From positions 62,001 through 126,000 of the forward strand of contig CALKRN010000015.1 of assembly GCA_937989665.1 (NCBI GenBank): a stretch of DNA of 64,000 nt, given 5' to 3'. The notes under the pieces were generated by a model, which worked only from the letters and a program-made list of their open reading frames with translations, did not search any database and was not told the DNA's origin. The position numbers were made by a program, and so were the translations under genes. This stretch comes from an uncultured Desulfomicrobiaceae bacterium (GTDB lineage: Bacteria; Desulfobacterota; Desulfovibrionia; Desulfovibrionales; Desulfomicrobiaceae). Position 1 is the stretch's first letter, and every line of letters begins with the position of its first letter. This document shows positions 8,955 through 18,087 of this stretch, one piece after another.

Positions 8955-10013
8955 TTAGTGGGCACGGCCCTGTTTCTTGGCGGCAATCTCCTCACGGGCG
9001 CCGATCACCATGCGGACGAAGATGTAGAGAGACATGGCGGCCACCAAGCCAAGCACGAGGACTGTAGAGGCATTGTCCAAGAGTGTCTTGTACGCGGGCA
9101 CTTGCGCGCCAATGAGCTTGAAGACGATCGACAACGCACACCCGAGGACTGCCCAACCGAAGACGATACGAATCCCGTAGCCGTGGATGTACTTGGTGGC
9201 GACGGCCCCGACTTGGGCCCCCATAGAGGCGCCAATGAGCATGATAATCGCCGCGACCAGTTCGGTCCGTCCCTTGTAGGTATAGGATGCTGCACCATAC
9301 AAACCAGAGATCATGACCTCAAAGAGGTCTGTTCCTACAGCCACATGCGTGGGACAACCTAAGAGATAGACCAACGAGGGCATACGGATAAGGCCGCCGC
9401 CAATGCCAAGGATACCCGCGAGCCATCCGGTAAAGAAGGATACGGCAATGGGGAGCCAGGCAGAGCAATAAATGCCCGCAACATTCAGGTGAACCATGGG
9501 TGGAATTTTAATTTTGTGCAGCGTTTTATGCCATTCCACGCCAACTGCCTCTTCAGGGTCGCGTCCTAACCGCCGCGCTTCTTCTTCTTTCTTCTTCTTC
9601 TTGTGGACGTCATAGAAGACAAGCCAGGCGATGAAGGCAAGGAGCACGAGGTAAATATAGCGCACGACTTTATCTACTGAGCCCAAGCGCTCCAACCACA
9701 TGATCATCTGTGCCCCTACTTCAAAGCCGCCCACCGTGCCGATGATCATGATGACACCAAGTTTATAGTCCACGTTGCCAAATTTGCCGTGCCGCATGGT
9801 CGATACCAGGGATTTACCGGCCATGTGGGCGATGTCCGTGCCAATGGCAAAAGCCATAGGAAATCCAAGGATGTTGAGCCCTGGGGTGACCATCCATGCG
9901 CCGCCCATTCCAAAGAAGCCACCAATGATGCCAACGCCGATGCCGAGGATAATAAGGCCAGGCCAAAAGATATCCACGCCGGCGATGGGCATGTGGACGT
10001 AGAGCCAATCCAT
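8955..10013 (-). CDS. TauE/SafE (TSUP) family anion exporter
   Basis: The 352-residue protein has two homologous halves, each starting with a Gly-rich membrane helix (GIIGGFFGMGGAWMVTPGL and AGILGIGGGLIRMPSL), the hallmark of the TauE/SafE family. A charged cytoplasmic loop rich in Lys and Glu (KKKKKEEEARR) separates the halves. Family members move sulfite, sulfonates or related organic anions. In a sulfate reducer, sulfite or sulfate transport is reasonable but not shown. It is followed by a lipoprotein and preceded by a small membrane protein and UspA on the same strand. Confidence 0.85.
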   Translation of the reverse strand: MDWLYVHMPIAGVDIFWPGLIILGIGVGIIGGFFGMGGAWMVTPGLNILGFPMAFAIGTDIAHMAGKSLVSTMRHGKFGNVDYKLGVIMIIGTVGGFEVGAQMIMWLERLGSVDKVVRYIYLVLLAFIAWLVFYDVHKKKKKEEEARRLGRDPEEAVGVEWHKTLHKIKIPPMVHLNVAGIYCSAWLPIAVSFFTGWLAGILGIGGGLIRMPSLVYLLGCPTHVAVGTDLFEVMISGLYGAASYTYKGRTELVAAIIMLIGASMGAQVGAVATKYIHGYGIRIVFGWAVLGCALSIVFKLIGAQVPAYKTLLDNASTVLVLGLVAAMSLYIFVRMVIGAREEIAAKKQGRAH

Positions 10014-10031
10014 AATGCGTCCTCCTTTTGG

Positions 10032-10319
10032 TTAGTGGCCGCCGTGGCCGCGCTTGGTGAGGTCAATGCCGATGTGGGCCATGATGAAATCCGTGATGAC
10101 CCCGAAGATAACGCCAACAACAGGAATTATGATGCATGTTACAATAGTGAAATAAAGGTGGCTTTCATTATATAGTGTCGCCCACCAATGAGAAATGCCA
10201 GATGTCCATCTTGTATCAGCTACGATAACGATTGGTTCTCCTCCTCCGCCAGCGGAAAAAGAAGAAGAAGGTAGTGCAATGATGAGAAGACTCATGGCAA
10301 AATGCATAAGGCGTTTCAT
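10032..10319 (-). CDS. Small membrane protein with signal sequence, unknown
   Basis: The 95-residue protein has an N-terminal signal-like segment ending near residue 22, then a membrane helix at about 57-80 (FTIVTCIIIPVVGVIFGVI) and a short His/Gly tail (TKRGHGGH). ATG 10319 follows AAGGAGT; the in-frame GTG at 10325 overlaps it. It sits 18 bases upstream of the TauE-like exporter, so it may be an accessory subunit. Part of the gene is AT-rich relative to its neighbours. Confidence 0.7.
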   Translation of the reverse strand: MKRLMHFAMSLLIIALPSSSFSAGGGGEPIVIVADTRWTSGISHWWATLYNESHLYFTIVTCIIIPVVGVIFGVITDFIMAHIGIDLTKRGHGGH

Positions 10320-10328
10320 AATCACTCC

Positions 10329-10754
10329 TTAAGATTTGCGGACAACCAGTACCGAGCATGGGGCATAGGCCACTACTTTGCCAGCCACGCTTCCGAGCAG
10401 AAAACGGTCAATGCCTGTTTTGGCTCGACTCCCCATAATGATGAAGTCGACATTTTTTTCTTCTGCGATTTGGAGGATAGCGTCAGCAGGAGAGGGACTT
10501 TGGATCACGACCGTCTCCACAGGGACTCCTGCGGCCTGAGCGGTCTCGGCATGATGAGTTGCTTTTGCCTTGGTTTCTTCAAGAATTTTGTGTTGCATCT
10601 GGGCGGCGTGCGCGAAGTCGCCAATATCCGAAAAATCTTCGGCTACCATCAGGACCGTGAGTCTGGCGCCAGAAACCCGCGCCTGCCGGATGGCTTCCTC
10701 CAAGACCAGCGGCGCTTGAGTGGAGAAGTCGAGCGGGACAAGAATGTGTTTCAT
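10329..10754 (-). CDS. Universal stress protein, UspA family
   Basis: The 141-residue protein starts MKHILVPLDFS, the usual first strand of a Usp fold. It ends with the ATP-binding signature G-S-R-A-K-T-G-I-D-R-F-L-L-G-S-V-A followed by VVAYAPCSVLVVR. It is therefore expected to bind ATP as a soluble dimer. It is the first gene of the minus-strand TauE cluster; the 174-bp AT-rich gap before the divergent AAA+ regulator probably holds both promoters, though no clear sigma-70 or sigma-54 site stands out. Confidence 0.9.
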   Translation of the reverse strand: MKHILVPLDFSTQAPLVLEEAIRQARVSGARLTVLMVAEDFSDIGDFAHAAQMQHKILEETKAKATHHAETAQAAGVPVETVVIQSPSPADAILQIAEEKNVDFIIMGSRAKTGIDRFLLGSVAGKVVAYAPCSVLVVRKS

Positions 10755-10928
10755 GGTTTTGTTCCTCCGTGTTGCATGGTTTGTCCTCCTTATGGGTGGG
10801 GTGCTTGTTCCGAAAGGATCAAGCTTTGTGCCGATTTTTTAATTATTTGAAATAATTTGGTTTTTTCTTCTAAAGTGGACTTGCCTTGGCGGCCTTTTTG
10901 CGCGATTTTTTGCGCGTCGGAGGTGGTT

Positions 10929-13424
10929 ATGCGGCTTTTTTCCGTTGCCAATCTGTTCTCCCGCCGTCCGAGTCGCCCTAGTCGGTTTGCTCATTGGAGT
11001 GTGCGCCAGAAACTCGTGGCCGCGATCTTCCCTACGGTATTGGGCGTGTTGGTCCTGAGCGGGGGGCTACTCATCCATAGTACAGAGCGGTTTGTCGGCT
11101 TGGCGGTGGAGCGCGTGACGTTGTTGTCCACGTTGGCACAAGCCAACGCGGTTGCGACGTTGTTAGAAACCAGCGCTCGGCTGGCAGAGCGGGCAATGGT
11201 GAGGGATGGATCTGGATCGCGCCATGAGGCGGTGCGGCAATTGTTGCGCGATGCGCGAATTGTGCTTGGCCCAGGGGTTGTGGTGGAGGCCGCATTGGCG
11301 GCCCCTGTGCCGCAAGAGAGTTTTTTGGCGGTCTGTGACGGGCATGGAGAGATTGCCGACGTCCCATTGCGCTTGGCTGCCCATGTCCGCAATGGTCCGC
11401 TTCCCCTGGACGCCCGTGGGATGGTCCCGGGAGAACGGCGGTGGCTCGGGGCGATGGATGTCGTTTATCCAGTGGAACTTCGTGGCTCCGACGATCGCCC
11501 CTTACGTTGGGAGGTAGTGCGCTGGGCGATGGGACTCGAGGATGGTGCGGTCCTTGTCGTTGGTATACGTCTTCAGGCGATCCGCAATCTGCTGGGGAGC
11601 TTCCACGGTCCGCATTCCCCGCTTGCAGGCTTTACCCGGACGCCAGGTTTACGCTTTAGTTTATTTGTGGATCCGCAGGGATGGATGTATTTTGAGGCGA
11701 AGGCCGAAACGCCCCCGGAGGCTCCCCTTGATGTGGACGACGTGCGGCAATCCTTCCAGGGCGTTCAAAGCAAGAACGCGTTGGAGGTGGCCTTTCGTCC
11801 ATTGCCGGAATATGAGAGCTATTGGCGCATCATCGCAGACCTTCAGGAAGGTGGTCACGGGGTCATGCGTTCCTTATCGGCCAAAGGAACAGGAGGGGGC
11901 AGTGGCCCGACCGTAGTGGGCTATGCGCCTGTGCGCTTTGCGTCTCGGCGAGACAATCCTGGCCAGGTCGTGGCCGCCGTGGTGTATGTGGATCGTAGTC
12001 TGCTCATGGCCCGGGCAGGACAGCAGCAATTATGGCTCATGATGGCTGTGGGTGTTGTCACGGTAGTGGTGCTGTTGCTCGTGCTGTGGGCGCTGGGGGC
12101 GTTCATTACCCGGCCCCTCTTCCGTTTGGTCGAGGACGTTCGAACTGCTCTCCTTCAGGAGAACGGGGCCTTGCCGGCGGAACCGATCATGGATCGGGAA
12201 ACAGCGTTGCTTCGCCAAGCCATTGCCGACCTCGTGTGTCGGCTGCGCGATCGAGAGGCAGAAATCGTTCATCGTGACCAGGCTATGGCGGCCCTCCAGG
12301 CACGGGAGCCGTTCGTCCTTGATGTCCCATCAGGTGAAGGCATGGGGGTCGGGCTCGTGGGGACGAGCCCGGCGGTGGAGCGATTGCGAGGGCGCATCAC
12401 CAAAGCTGCGGCCTCGGATGCCGACGTGCTCATCGTTGGCGAGACTGGTACAGGAAAGGAACTCGTGGCCCATGCCATCCATGCATGTAGTCATCGAGCC
12501 GATGGGCCTTACTTGACGATTAATTGCGGCGCCCTTGACGAGAATTTGCTGATGGATGCCTTGTTTGGTCACGTCAAAGGGGCTTTCTCTGAAGCCAAAG
12601 GCGAGCGCCAAGGGGCGTTTTTGGCGGCGAGTGGCGGAACGTTGCTCCTTGATGAATTGGGCAATGCCTCGATGCGGGTGCAGCAGGCTTTATTGCGAGC
12701 GTTATCGGCGCGAAAAATTCAGCCCCTGGGCAGTGATCGTGAAATCCCCTTTGATACCAGGGTCATTGCGGCCACCAACGCCAACCTCGAGGACATGGTG
12801 CGGCAAGGGACGTTTCGGGAAGACCTCTATTTCCGGCTTCAAGTACTCACCATCGCTACGCCTCCTTTGCGCCAGCGAAAAGAAGATATCCCCCTTCTCG
12901 CCACCCATTTTCTTCGCCTGGCGTTTGCCGACAGGGGTCGTCCGCCAGCCCTTCTCAGTCGGGGGGCTGTGGCCAAGCTCATGGCCTATGATTGGCCCGG
13001 CAATATCCGTGAGCTGAAGAATTGTATTTTGCGCGCTGCGGCCTTTATTGAAGGAGGGGTGATCCAAGCAGAGGATTTGCATTTGGGCAATCAGGGACAC
13101 GAATCCAGAGGAGAGCAATCTACCTCTGATGTGGTCACCGTGCCGCAGCCCCAGAAAACTGTACGTCGACGAGAAGTATTGACTCCACGCCAGCAGCGAG
13201 GGCTTGAGTTCCTCCGCATCCACGGAACGATGACTCGTCAGCAATACGAAGGTCTTTTTGAAGAGCGTATTGCTCCACGTACTGCTCTTTACGATCTCAA
13301 AGAATTAGTGCGAAAAGGATATGCAGTATTAGAAGGAAAAGGACCAGCAGCGAGATATATCCTTGTAGATATACCGGATAATGCGAATAATGGAGTAGTT
13401 CCAGATGTCGGGTACAGTTCTTAG
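10929..13424 (+). CDS. AAA+ (NtrC-type) regulator with membrane sensor domain, altered GAFTGA loop and winged-helix-like C terminus
   Basis: The 831-residue protein has a membrane helix near residues 35-57, an extracytoplasmic sensor region, a second helix near 360-395 and a HAMP-like linker. A full AAA+ domain follows with Walker A GETGTGKE (about 504-511), Walker B GGTLLLDELG and the arginine-finger region FREDLYFRL. The sigma-54 contact loop reads GAFSEA (551-556) instead of GAFTGA. The C terminus lacks a Fis-type helix-turn-helix; instead about 60 residues (LTPRQQRGLEFLRIHGTMTR...) resemble a winged helix as in MarR or Fic-associated regulators. ATG 10929 follows GGAGGT; upstream in-frame starts lack a site. 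The 3' end overlaps the PEP-synthase-like gene by 20 bases. Confidence 0.82.
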   Translation: MRLFSVANLFSRRPSRPSRFAHWSVRQKLVAAIFPTVLGVLVLSGGLLIHSTERFVGLAVERVTLLSTLAQANAVATLLETSARLAERAMVRDGSGSRHEAVRQLLRDARIVLGPGVVVEAALAAPVPQESFLAVCDGHGEIADVPLRLAAHVRNGPLPLDARGMVPGERRWLGAMDVVYPVELRGSDDRPLRWEVVRWAMGLEDGAVLVVGIRLQAIRNLLGSFHGPHSPLAGFTRTPGLRFSLFVDPQGWMYFEAKAETPPEAPLDVDDVRQSFQGVQSKNALEVAFRPLPEYESYWRIIADLQEGGHGVMRSLSAKGTGGGSGPTVVGYAPVRFASRRDNPGQVVAAVVYVDRSLLMARAGQQQLWLMMAVGVVTVVVLLLVLWALGAFITRPLFRLVEDVRTALLQENGALPAEPIMDRETALLRQAIADLVCRLRDREAEIVHRDQAMAALQAREPFVLDVPSGEGMGVGLVGTSPAVERLRGRITKAAASDADVLIVGETGTGKELVAHAIHACSHRADGPYLTINCGALDENLLMDALFGHVKGAFSEAKGERQGAFLAASGGTLLLDELGNASMRVQQALLRALSARKIQPLGSDREIPFDTRVIAATNANLEDMVRQGTFREDLYFRLQVLTIATPPLRQRKEDIPLLATHFLRLAFADRGRPPALLSRGAVAKLMAYDWPGNIRELKNCILRAAAFIEGGVIQAEDLHLGNQGHESRGEQSTSDVVTVPQPQKTVRRREVLTPRQQRGLEFLRIHGTMTRQQYEGLFEERIAPRTALYDLKELVRKGYAVLEGKGPAARYILVDIPDNANNGVVPDVGYSS

Positions 13425-16017
13425 TGGATTAGTAGAATTCGTAAATTGGATCCGCGGGAATTGGAAAAAACGCCAAACAAATCAAGTTGGTGCTGGATTT
13501 AAGGCCAAATACGATGCTTTTTTGCGTTTGTTGGAGAGCAATACTGAGTTGTTACGCATCATCGCAGAGATGGAAGATGCTCTCCTGTCTGGCAAACTCT
13601 TGGGCCCAGGAGTGCCGCGAACTTGGGCGAGTCGTGCTATTTTTCATGCCCTGCGGATGGTAGGGAGTTTTGAGACGTTGACCGGTCATCCTGAGCCAGA
13701 GCTTCGCCAGCGGGTGGCGGACCTTCAAGCGGCCATGGAAGCGGTCCTGCGCGCAGGTGACCAATGGGGGGAAGAAGGGCCATGGGTCGTGGACCTCCCG
13801 GGGGAGGAGGAGATCCCTGAGTCCCTTTTGGGCGGCAAGGCCGCGGCCCTTCGTGGTCTGGCCCGAGCAGGCTTCCCGGTGCCGCGGGGATTTGTAGTGA
13901 CGACGGCGGCATGCAGGGCTGTCTTTCGGCATGGCGATGCCTGGGAGGAGATCCAGCGTCATCTCCTTGCTGTGGACCCAGAGCAACCAGACCGTCTCGC
14001 CCAGGCTGCGCAAGAACTCCGTGCGCTAATCGGGGCCTTGTTGGTGCCCCCTGAGCTAGAACGCGGGATGATGGAGGCCATGGACAGACTGGCCAATTCC
14101 TGCGGCGTGTTATCCGGTGACTTGCGAGTGGCGGTGCGTTCCAGTGCAGAGGGCGAAGATGGCACCTATTCGTTTGCTGGGCAGTACCAGACCGTACTCG
14201 GGGTGTCTCGAACAGGAGTGGTCGACGCGTATCGGCAGGTCCTTGCCAGTGTATTTTCTCCGGAAGCCCTGGCCTATCGCGCCCTCCTAGGCATGGAAAC
14301 AGTGGCCATGGCTGTGCTCGTGCAAGAGCTTATCCCTGCCCGAGCCGGGGGAGTGCTCTTTACGCGGGATCCCCGTGATGGGGGTGCCGCTTCTTTGGTC
14401 CTTGATGCGGCCTGGGGGTTGGGGGTGGCCGTCGTGGATGGTCTGGTCATTCCAGACCGATGGCTCCTGACACGCACCGCACAAGGACTCGCCATTGTAC
14501 GCCACCAGACCGGCCAGAAGACGGTTTGCGTTGGCGTTGGGGAACACGGGTTGGAGCAGCATCCAGTCCCCAGAGAACTCCAGCAAGTCCCTTGTTTGGA
14601 TCCGGAGACCGTCCTTCAACTTGGTGAGTTGGGTATCGGGCTGGAAGGATTGGGGCATAGCCCCCAGGACGTGGAATGGGTGGTGCGCGAAGACGGGGAG
14701 ATCGTCATCGTGCAATCGCGTCCCTTGGTTTGTGATGCACGACCAGCCGCCGTGTCTGTGGCCGTGGATGCCCCAGTTCTCGTGGAAGGAGGAGAAACTG
14801 CTCATCCAGGGGTCGGGGCGGGACCGGTGGTCGTGGTGCGCGACATCACGGATTTGGAAGGATTCCCTTCTGGGGCCGTGCTCGTGGCCAGCCATTCTTC
14901 GCCGGAATATCTGTTTGTCCTACCCAAGGCGGCAGCCGTCGTCACGGAGTTCGGCAGCGTGACCGGGCATATGGCCTCGCTGTGCCGGGAGTTTCATGTG
15001 CCCGCACTCCTTGGCGTCCCTTCTGCCCTCGAGCGGCTATCTCCAGGACAGGAGGTGACGGTGGATGCGGGCAGTCGGCGGGTGTACGGGGGACGCATTG
15101 ACACGCTTCTCGCTCGCGATACCTCTCGGCAGCTGGCGGCGCATCGCGCTGGTCCGGTCTATCGTGCGGCGCACACCCTCTCTGAGATGATCGTTCCCCT
15201 GCGGCTCGTTGATCCCAAGTCGCCTGAATTTACTCCCTCGGGGTGCCGGACCATTCATGACTTGATGCGCTATATCCACGAACGTTCGTACACGGAGATG
15301 TTCCATTTCAGCGATATGGTCGCTGACCATCATGGGGCGACGGTGCGTCTGGATGCTCCGACAGGTCTTGATTTGCATATCATCGACTTGGGCGGGGCCC
15401 TTGCACCAGAGGCAGTGGCTCAGGGTTGGGTCCGCCCCGAAGCGGTACGTTCTCGTCCATTTGCCGCTTTGCTTGAAGGGTTGGTGCTGCGGGATGAAAT
15501 CCACCGCCAGCCCCGGCCGATTCATCTGGGCGGACTGCTCTCGGTGCTGCGGGAGCAGTTTGTGGCTGCTCCCCAGCTTGGGAAGGAGCGTTTTGGCGAT
15601 AAGAGTTACGCTATTGTGTCGGATAAGTACCTCAATTTTAGCTCCCGAGTGGGCTACCACTACAGCGTGCTCGACTGTTATTGTGGCACTACCGTCAATA
15701 AAAACTACATTTCTTTTGTGTTTAAGGGTGGAGCTGCCGATGACACCAAGCGCAGTCGGCGAGCGCGAGCCATTGCTGCTATTTTGGCACGTCTCCACTT
15801 TCGGGTGGAAACAATTGCAGACCAAAGTTTTGCCCGCTTCCATCAAGCGGATGCTGATGCTATTGCAGATCGCCTCTTCCATCTGGGGCGATTGCTCCAA
15901 TATACTCGGCAGGCCGATATGCTCATGGTAAGCGAGGCCTGCGTCGATGCTATGGTGGAGAGCTTTTTTCGGGGTGATGTTGCGTTTTGCGCAGAGAATA
16001 CCCCGAGCAATGCCTAA
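13405..16017 (+). CDS. PEP synthase-like protein lacking the TIM-barrel domain
   Basis: The 870-residue protein has an N-terminal helical region (1-130), then the ATP-grasp part of PEP synthase/PPDK (about 140-450) with VAVRSSAEGEDGTYSFAGQ and the closing VIVQSRPL. A phosphohistidine swivelling domain follows at about 490-570, with the His in GSVTGHMASLCREF where the family normally reads GG-x-x-x-H. The usual C-terminal PEP/pyruvate-binding TIM barrel is absent. In its place stand about 280 residues starting near SEMIVPLRLVDP with no function known to me. It may phosphorylate a substrate other than pyruvate. The overlap with the AAA+ regulator implies coupled expression. Confidence 0.8.
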   Translation: MSGTVLSGLVEFVNWIRGNWKKRQTNQVGAGFKAKYDAFLRLLESNTELLRIIAEMEDALLSGKLLGPGVPRTWASRAIFHALRMVGSFETLTGHPEPELRQRVADLQAAMEAVLRAGDQWGEEGPWVVDLPGEEEIPESLLGGKAAALRGLARAGFPVPRGFVVTTAACRAVFRHGDAWEEIQRHLLAVDPEQPDRLAQAAQELRALIGALLVPPELERGMMEAMDRLANSCGVLSGDLRVAVRSSAEGEDGTYSFAGQYQTVLGVSRTGVVDAYRQVLASVFSPEALAYRALLGMETVAMAVLVQELIPARAGGVLFTRDPRDGGAASLVLDAAWGLGVAVVDGLVIPDRWLLTRTAQGLAIVRHQTGQKTVCVGVGEHGLEQHPVPRELQQVPCLDPETVLQLGELGIGLEGLGHSPQDVEWVVREDGEIVIVQSRPLVCDARPAAVSVAVDAPVLVEGGETAHPGVGAGPVVVVRDITDLEGFPSGAVLVASHSSPEYLFVLPKAAAVVTEFGSVTGHMASLCREFHVPALLGVPSALERLSPGQEVTVDAGSRRVYGGRIDTLLARDTSRQLAAHRAGPVYRAAHTLSEMIVPLRLVDPKSPEFTPSGCRTIHDLMRYIHERSYTEMFHFSDMVADHHGATVRLDAPTGLDLHIIDLGGALAPEAVAQGWVRPEAVRSRPFAALLEGLVLRDEIHRQPRPIHLGGLLSVLREQFVAAPQLGKERFGDKSYAIVSDKYLNFSSRVGYHYSVLDCYCGTTVNKNYISFVFKGGAADDTKRSRRARAIAAILARLHFRVETIADQSFARFHQADADAIADRLFHLGRLLQYTRQADMLMVSEACVDAMVESFFRGDVAFCAENTPSNA

Positions 16018-16403
16018 GCCGCAGTGGTCCGTATGCGGTCCACTGCTTGATGGACTGCGCTCAAGAGCTCTTCGAAGGAGCACGGTTTAAGGAGAAATTC
16101 CGCCACCCCATCCTGGAGGGCCCGAGTGGCAGCTTGGATATCGCCATGTCCGGTCAGGATGATGACTTGGCTGCGAGGAGCGAGAGCCCGGATATCGGGC
16201 AGAATATCAAGACCGCTTGGCCCTGGCATTTTAATGTCGAGTACAATCACATCGTAGTCCTCTCCACTTTGGAGACGTTCGATGGCCTCAGGGCCGGAGG
16301 CTGCTGTGGCGACATGGATGCCTTTGGTGGTAAAGAGTTTCGCCATAAGGAGGCGGAATCGTTCTTCATCATCGACGACGAGGACACGAATGGGGACGAA
16401 CAT
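16014..16403 (-). CDS. Orphan single-domain response regulator
   Basis: The 129-residue receiver has VLVVDDEERF, the phosphoacceptor Asp in VIVLDIKMPGPSG, ILTGHGD and LLKPCS. No output domain is present and no kinase is adjacent. Its stop overlaps the end of the convergent PEP-synthase-like gene by four bases, leaving no room for a terminator between them. It resembles the receiver part of the regulator at 4287. Confidence 0.85.
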   Translation of the reverse strand: MFVPIRVLVVDDEERFRLLMAKLFTTKGIHVATAASGPEAIERLQSGEDYDVIVLDIKMPGPSGLDILPDIRALAPRSQVIILTGHGDIQAATRALQDGVAEFLLKPCSFEELLSAVHQAVDRIRTTAA

Positions 16404-16445
16404 GACGAGCTCCTAGAAACGGGTGGCGAGAGGAAGGGGAAACAT

Positions 16446-18053
16446 CTACTTTCCAAACGGACACTTGGGGTAGGTGCAGGTGTCACACCCAAGACAGAGG
16501 CCGCCTTCAGCAAACAGAGCAAGGTCGTGGCGGGTAATGGGCAGGTTCGCGAGGAGGCGGGGTAGAAGGAGATCAAGGCTTGTGGTTTTGAAGAAGAGGG
16601 CACAGGCCGGAACCCCGAGGACTTGGGCCTGACCGATGCGTCCCATGAGGGTCATTGCTCCGGGAAGGATGGGGGCGCCATGGAGGGTGTCGGTGAGGCC
16701 GGCGTCCTGGAGGGCAGGCAGGGTGACGTCGTCTGGATCCACCGAGAGGCCGGCCGTGGTAATGAGGAGATCGGCCCCGGCATCAAGGAGTTCGCGGGTG
16801 GCGTTGGCAATGGCCGCCCGTTCGTCTGGAGTGATGCGTATGCCGATGATTTCTGAACCGAGGGCTTCGACTTTCCCCCGGATGATGGGGGCAAAGCGGT
16901 CCTCGATGATGCCCTGAAAGACTTCGGTTCCTGTGACAAGGACACCCACCTGCGCTCGACGCAAGGGCCGTACCGAAAGCAGTGGTCCATCACCAAGGGC
17001 GGCGAGGGCGCGCTGGAAAAGGGCGGTTGGGAGATAGAGGGGGATGGCGCGGGTTCCCCCAAGAATGCGACCTGTCTCGACCACGCTGCCGTGGTGGCGG
17101 GTAGCGCACATCACTTGGGGCACAAGGTTGAAGCGGAGGAGGCGTTCTCGGTCCACCGCCAAGACGCCTGCGTGGGCAGCAAAAAAGTCCATGCGTCCTT
17201 CTTTGGGCTGAGGGCTGGTGGTCACTCCAGGCCCTGCCATGCGCTCGGCAAAGGCCCGGGCCGCGTCGTTTTCGTGGACGGCATCGGCGAGAGCTGCTTC
17301 TTCGACATAAATGTGCATTCGGCCCATTTGCTGGAGACGGCAGACATCGCCGGCAGTGAGGCGATCGCCGGCGCGAAAAGCCGGGCCCTTGCTCGTTTTC
17401 GGGACAATTTGTGTCATGTCATGGAGCACGCGTTTTCCAATGGCCTCGGCCAGAGGCATTGCCTGGGGGCGAATAAGGGGCCACGCCTCTTCGTCGTAAG
17501 GGGCCTCTCCTTGGCAGCCACGGCATAGGGCGCCATCACGTTCTGGATAGGCCTCATGACAGAGCGGACAAACGGCGATGGCGGACATAGGCCGATGTTC
17601 GAGAAAGCGACGGGAGACTGTAATCGGCTGTTGCGCGACGATGGTATCCCCTGCGGTTTGAATTTCTCGAAACAGGGTCTCGGTATCCTGTTCGGCCTTG
17701 GGGATACGCTTGAGGAACCAGCCGCGGATATGGGGCCATTGTTCCAAAGCTGGCACATGGAGATGCACTCGTATGCCCTGGCCAGTGTACTTGTCGTAGA
17801 GTGCCAGGGCGTAGCGTCCGAGGTTGATGACGCGCATCCAACCGTTGCCTGTGCTGCAGAGGGTAAGGAGCTGGATCGCATCGGGGAGGCATTTTGGGGT
17901 CTCGACAATGGCCTCAAAAAGCGTCCCTTCAGGCAAGGCCGCTTTGGCCCGCTCGACCATGTAGCCGCCAATGAGCAGCCCTGGGGCCGGATAGCCGTGA
18001 AATTGCGCGGCTTTGGCTTTGAATTCTTCGAAAGTGTAGGGTCCGATGTTCAT
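16446..18053 (-). CDS. FmdE-domain and MoeA-like molybdopterin-binding fusion protein
   Basis: The 535-residue protein starts with an FmdE-type region (about 1-180; GPYTFEEFKAKAAQFHGYPAPG and a Cys in LCSTGNGW). A zinc-ribbon-like segment follows (CPLCHEAYPERDGALCRGC, about 212-230), and the C-terminal half resembles MoeA/MogA molybdopterin-binding domains (VGVLVTGTEVFQGIIEDRFAP, ITTAGLSVDPDDVT). The end is Cys-rich (LCLGCDTCTYPKCPFGK). ATG 18053 lies 34 bases after the molybdopterin oxidoreductase stop; the longer open frame would overlap that gene. The setting suggests cofactor insertion or maturation of that oxidoreductase. Confidence 0.78.
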   Translation of the reverse strand: MNIGPYTFEEFKAKAAQFHGYPAPGLLIGGYMVERAKAALPEGTLFEAIVETPKCLPDAIQLLTLCSTGNGWMRVINLGRYALALYDKYTGQGIRVHLHVPALEQWPHIRGWFLKRIPKAEQDTETLFREIQTAGDTIVAQQPITVSRRFLEHRPMSAIAVCPLCHEAYPERDGALCRGCQGEAPYDEEAWPLIRPQAMPLAEAIGKRVLHDMTQIVPKTSKGPAFRAGDRLTAGDVCRLQQMGRMHIYVEEAALADAVHENDAARAFAERMAGPGVTTSPQPKEGRMDFFAAHAGVLAVDRERLLRFNLVPQVMCATRHHGSVVETGRILGGTRAIPLYLPTALFQRALAALGDGPLLSVRPLRRAQVGVLVTGTEVFQGIIEDRFAPIIRGKVEALGSEIIGIRITPDERAAIANATRELLDAGADLLITTAGLSVDPDDVTLPALQDAGLTDTLHGAPILPGAMTLMGRIGQAQVLGVPACALFFKTTSLDLLLPRLLANLPITRHDLALFAEGGLCLGCDTCTYPKCPFGK

Positions 18054-18087
18054 AACGGGCTCGTAAAGAGGGATGGGGCCCTCTCTG

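Noticed and set aside
8208-9362. 384-residue plus-strand frame over the lipoprotein and TauE genes
   Set aside because: It covers two clearly coding minus-strand genes and has no ribosome site or domain.
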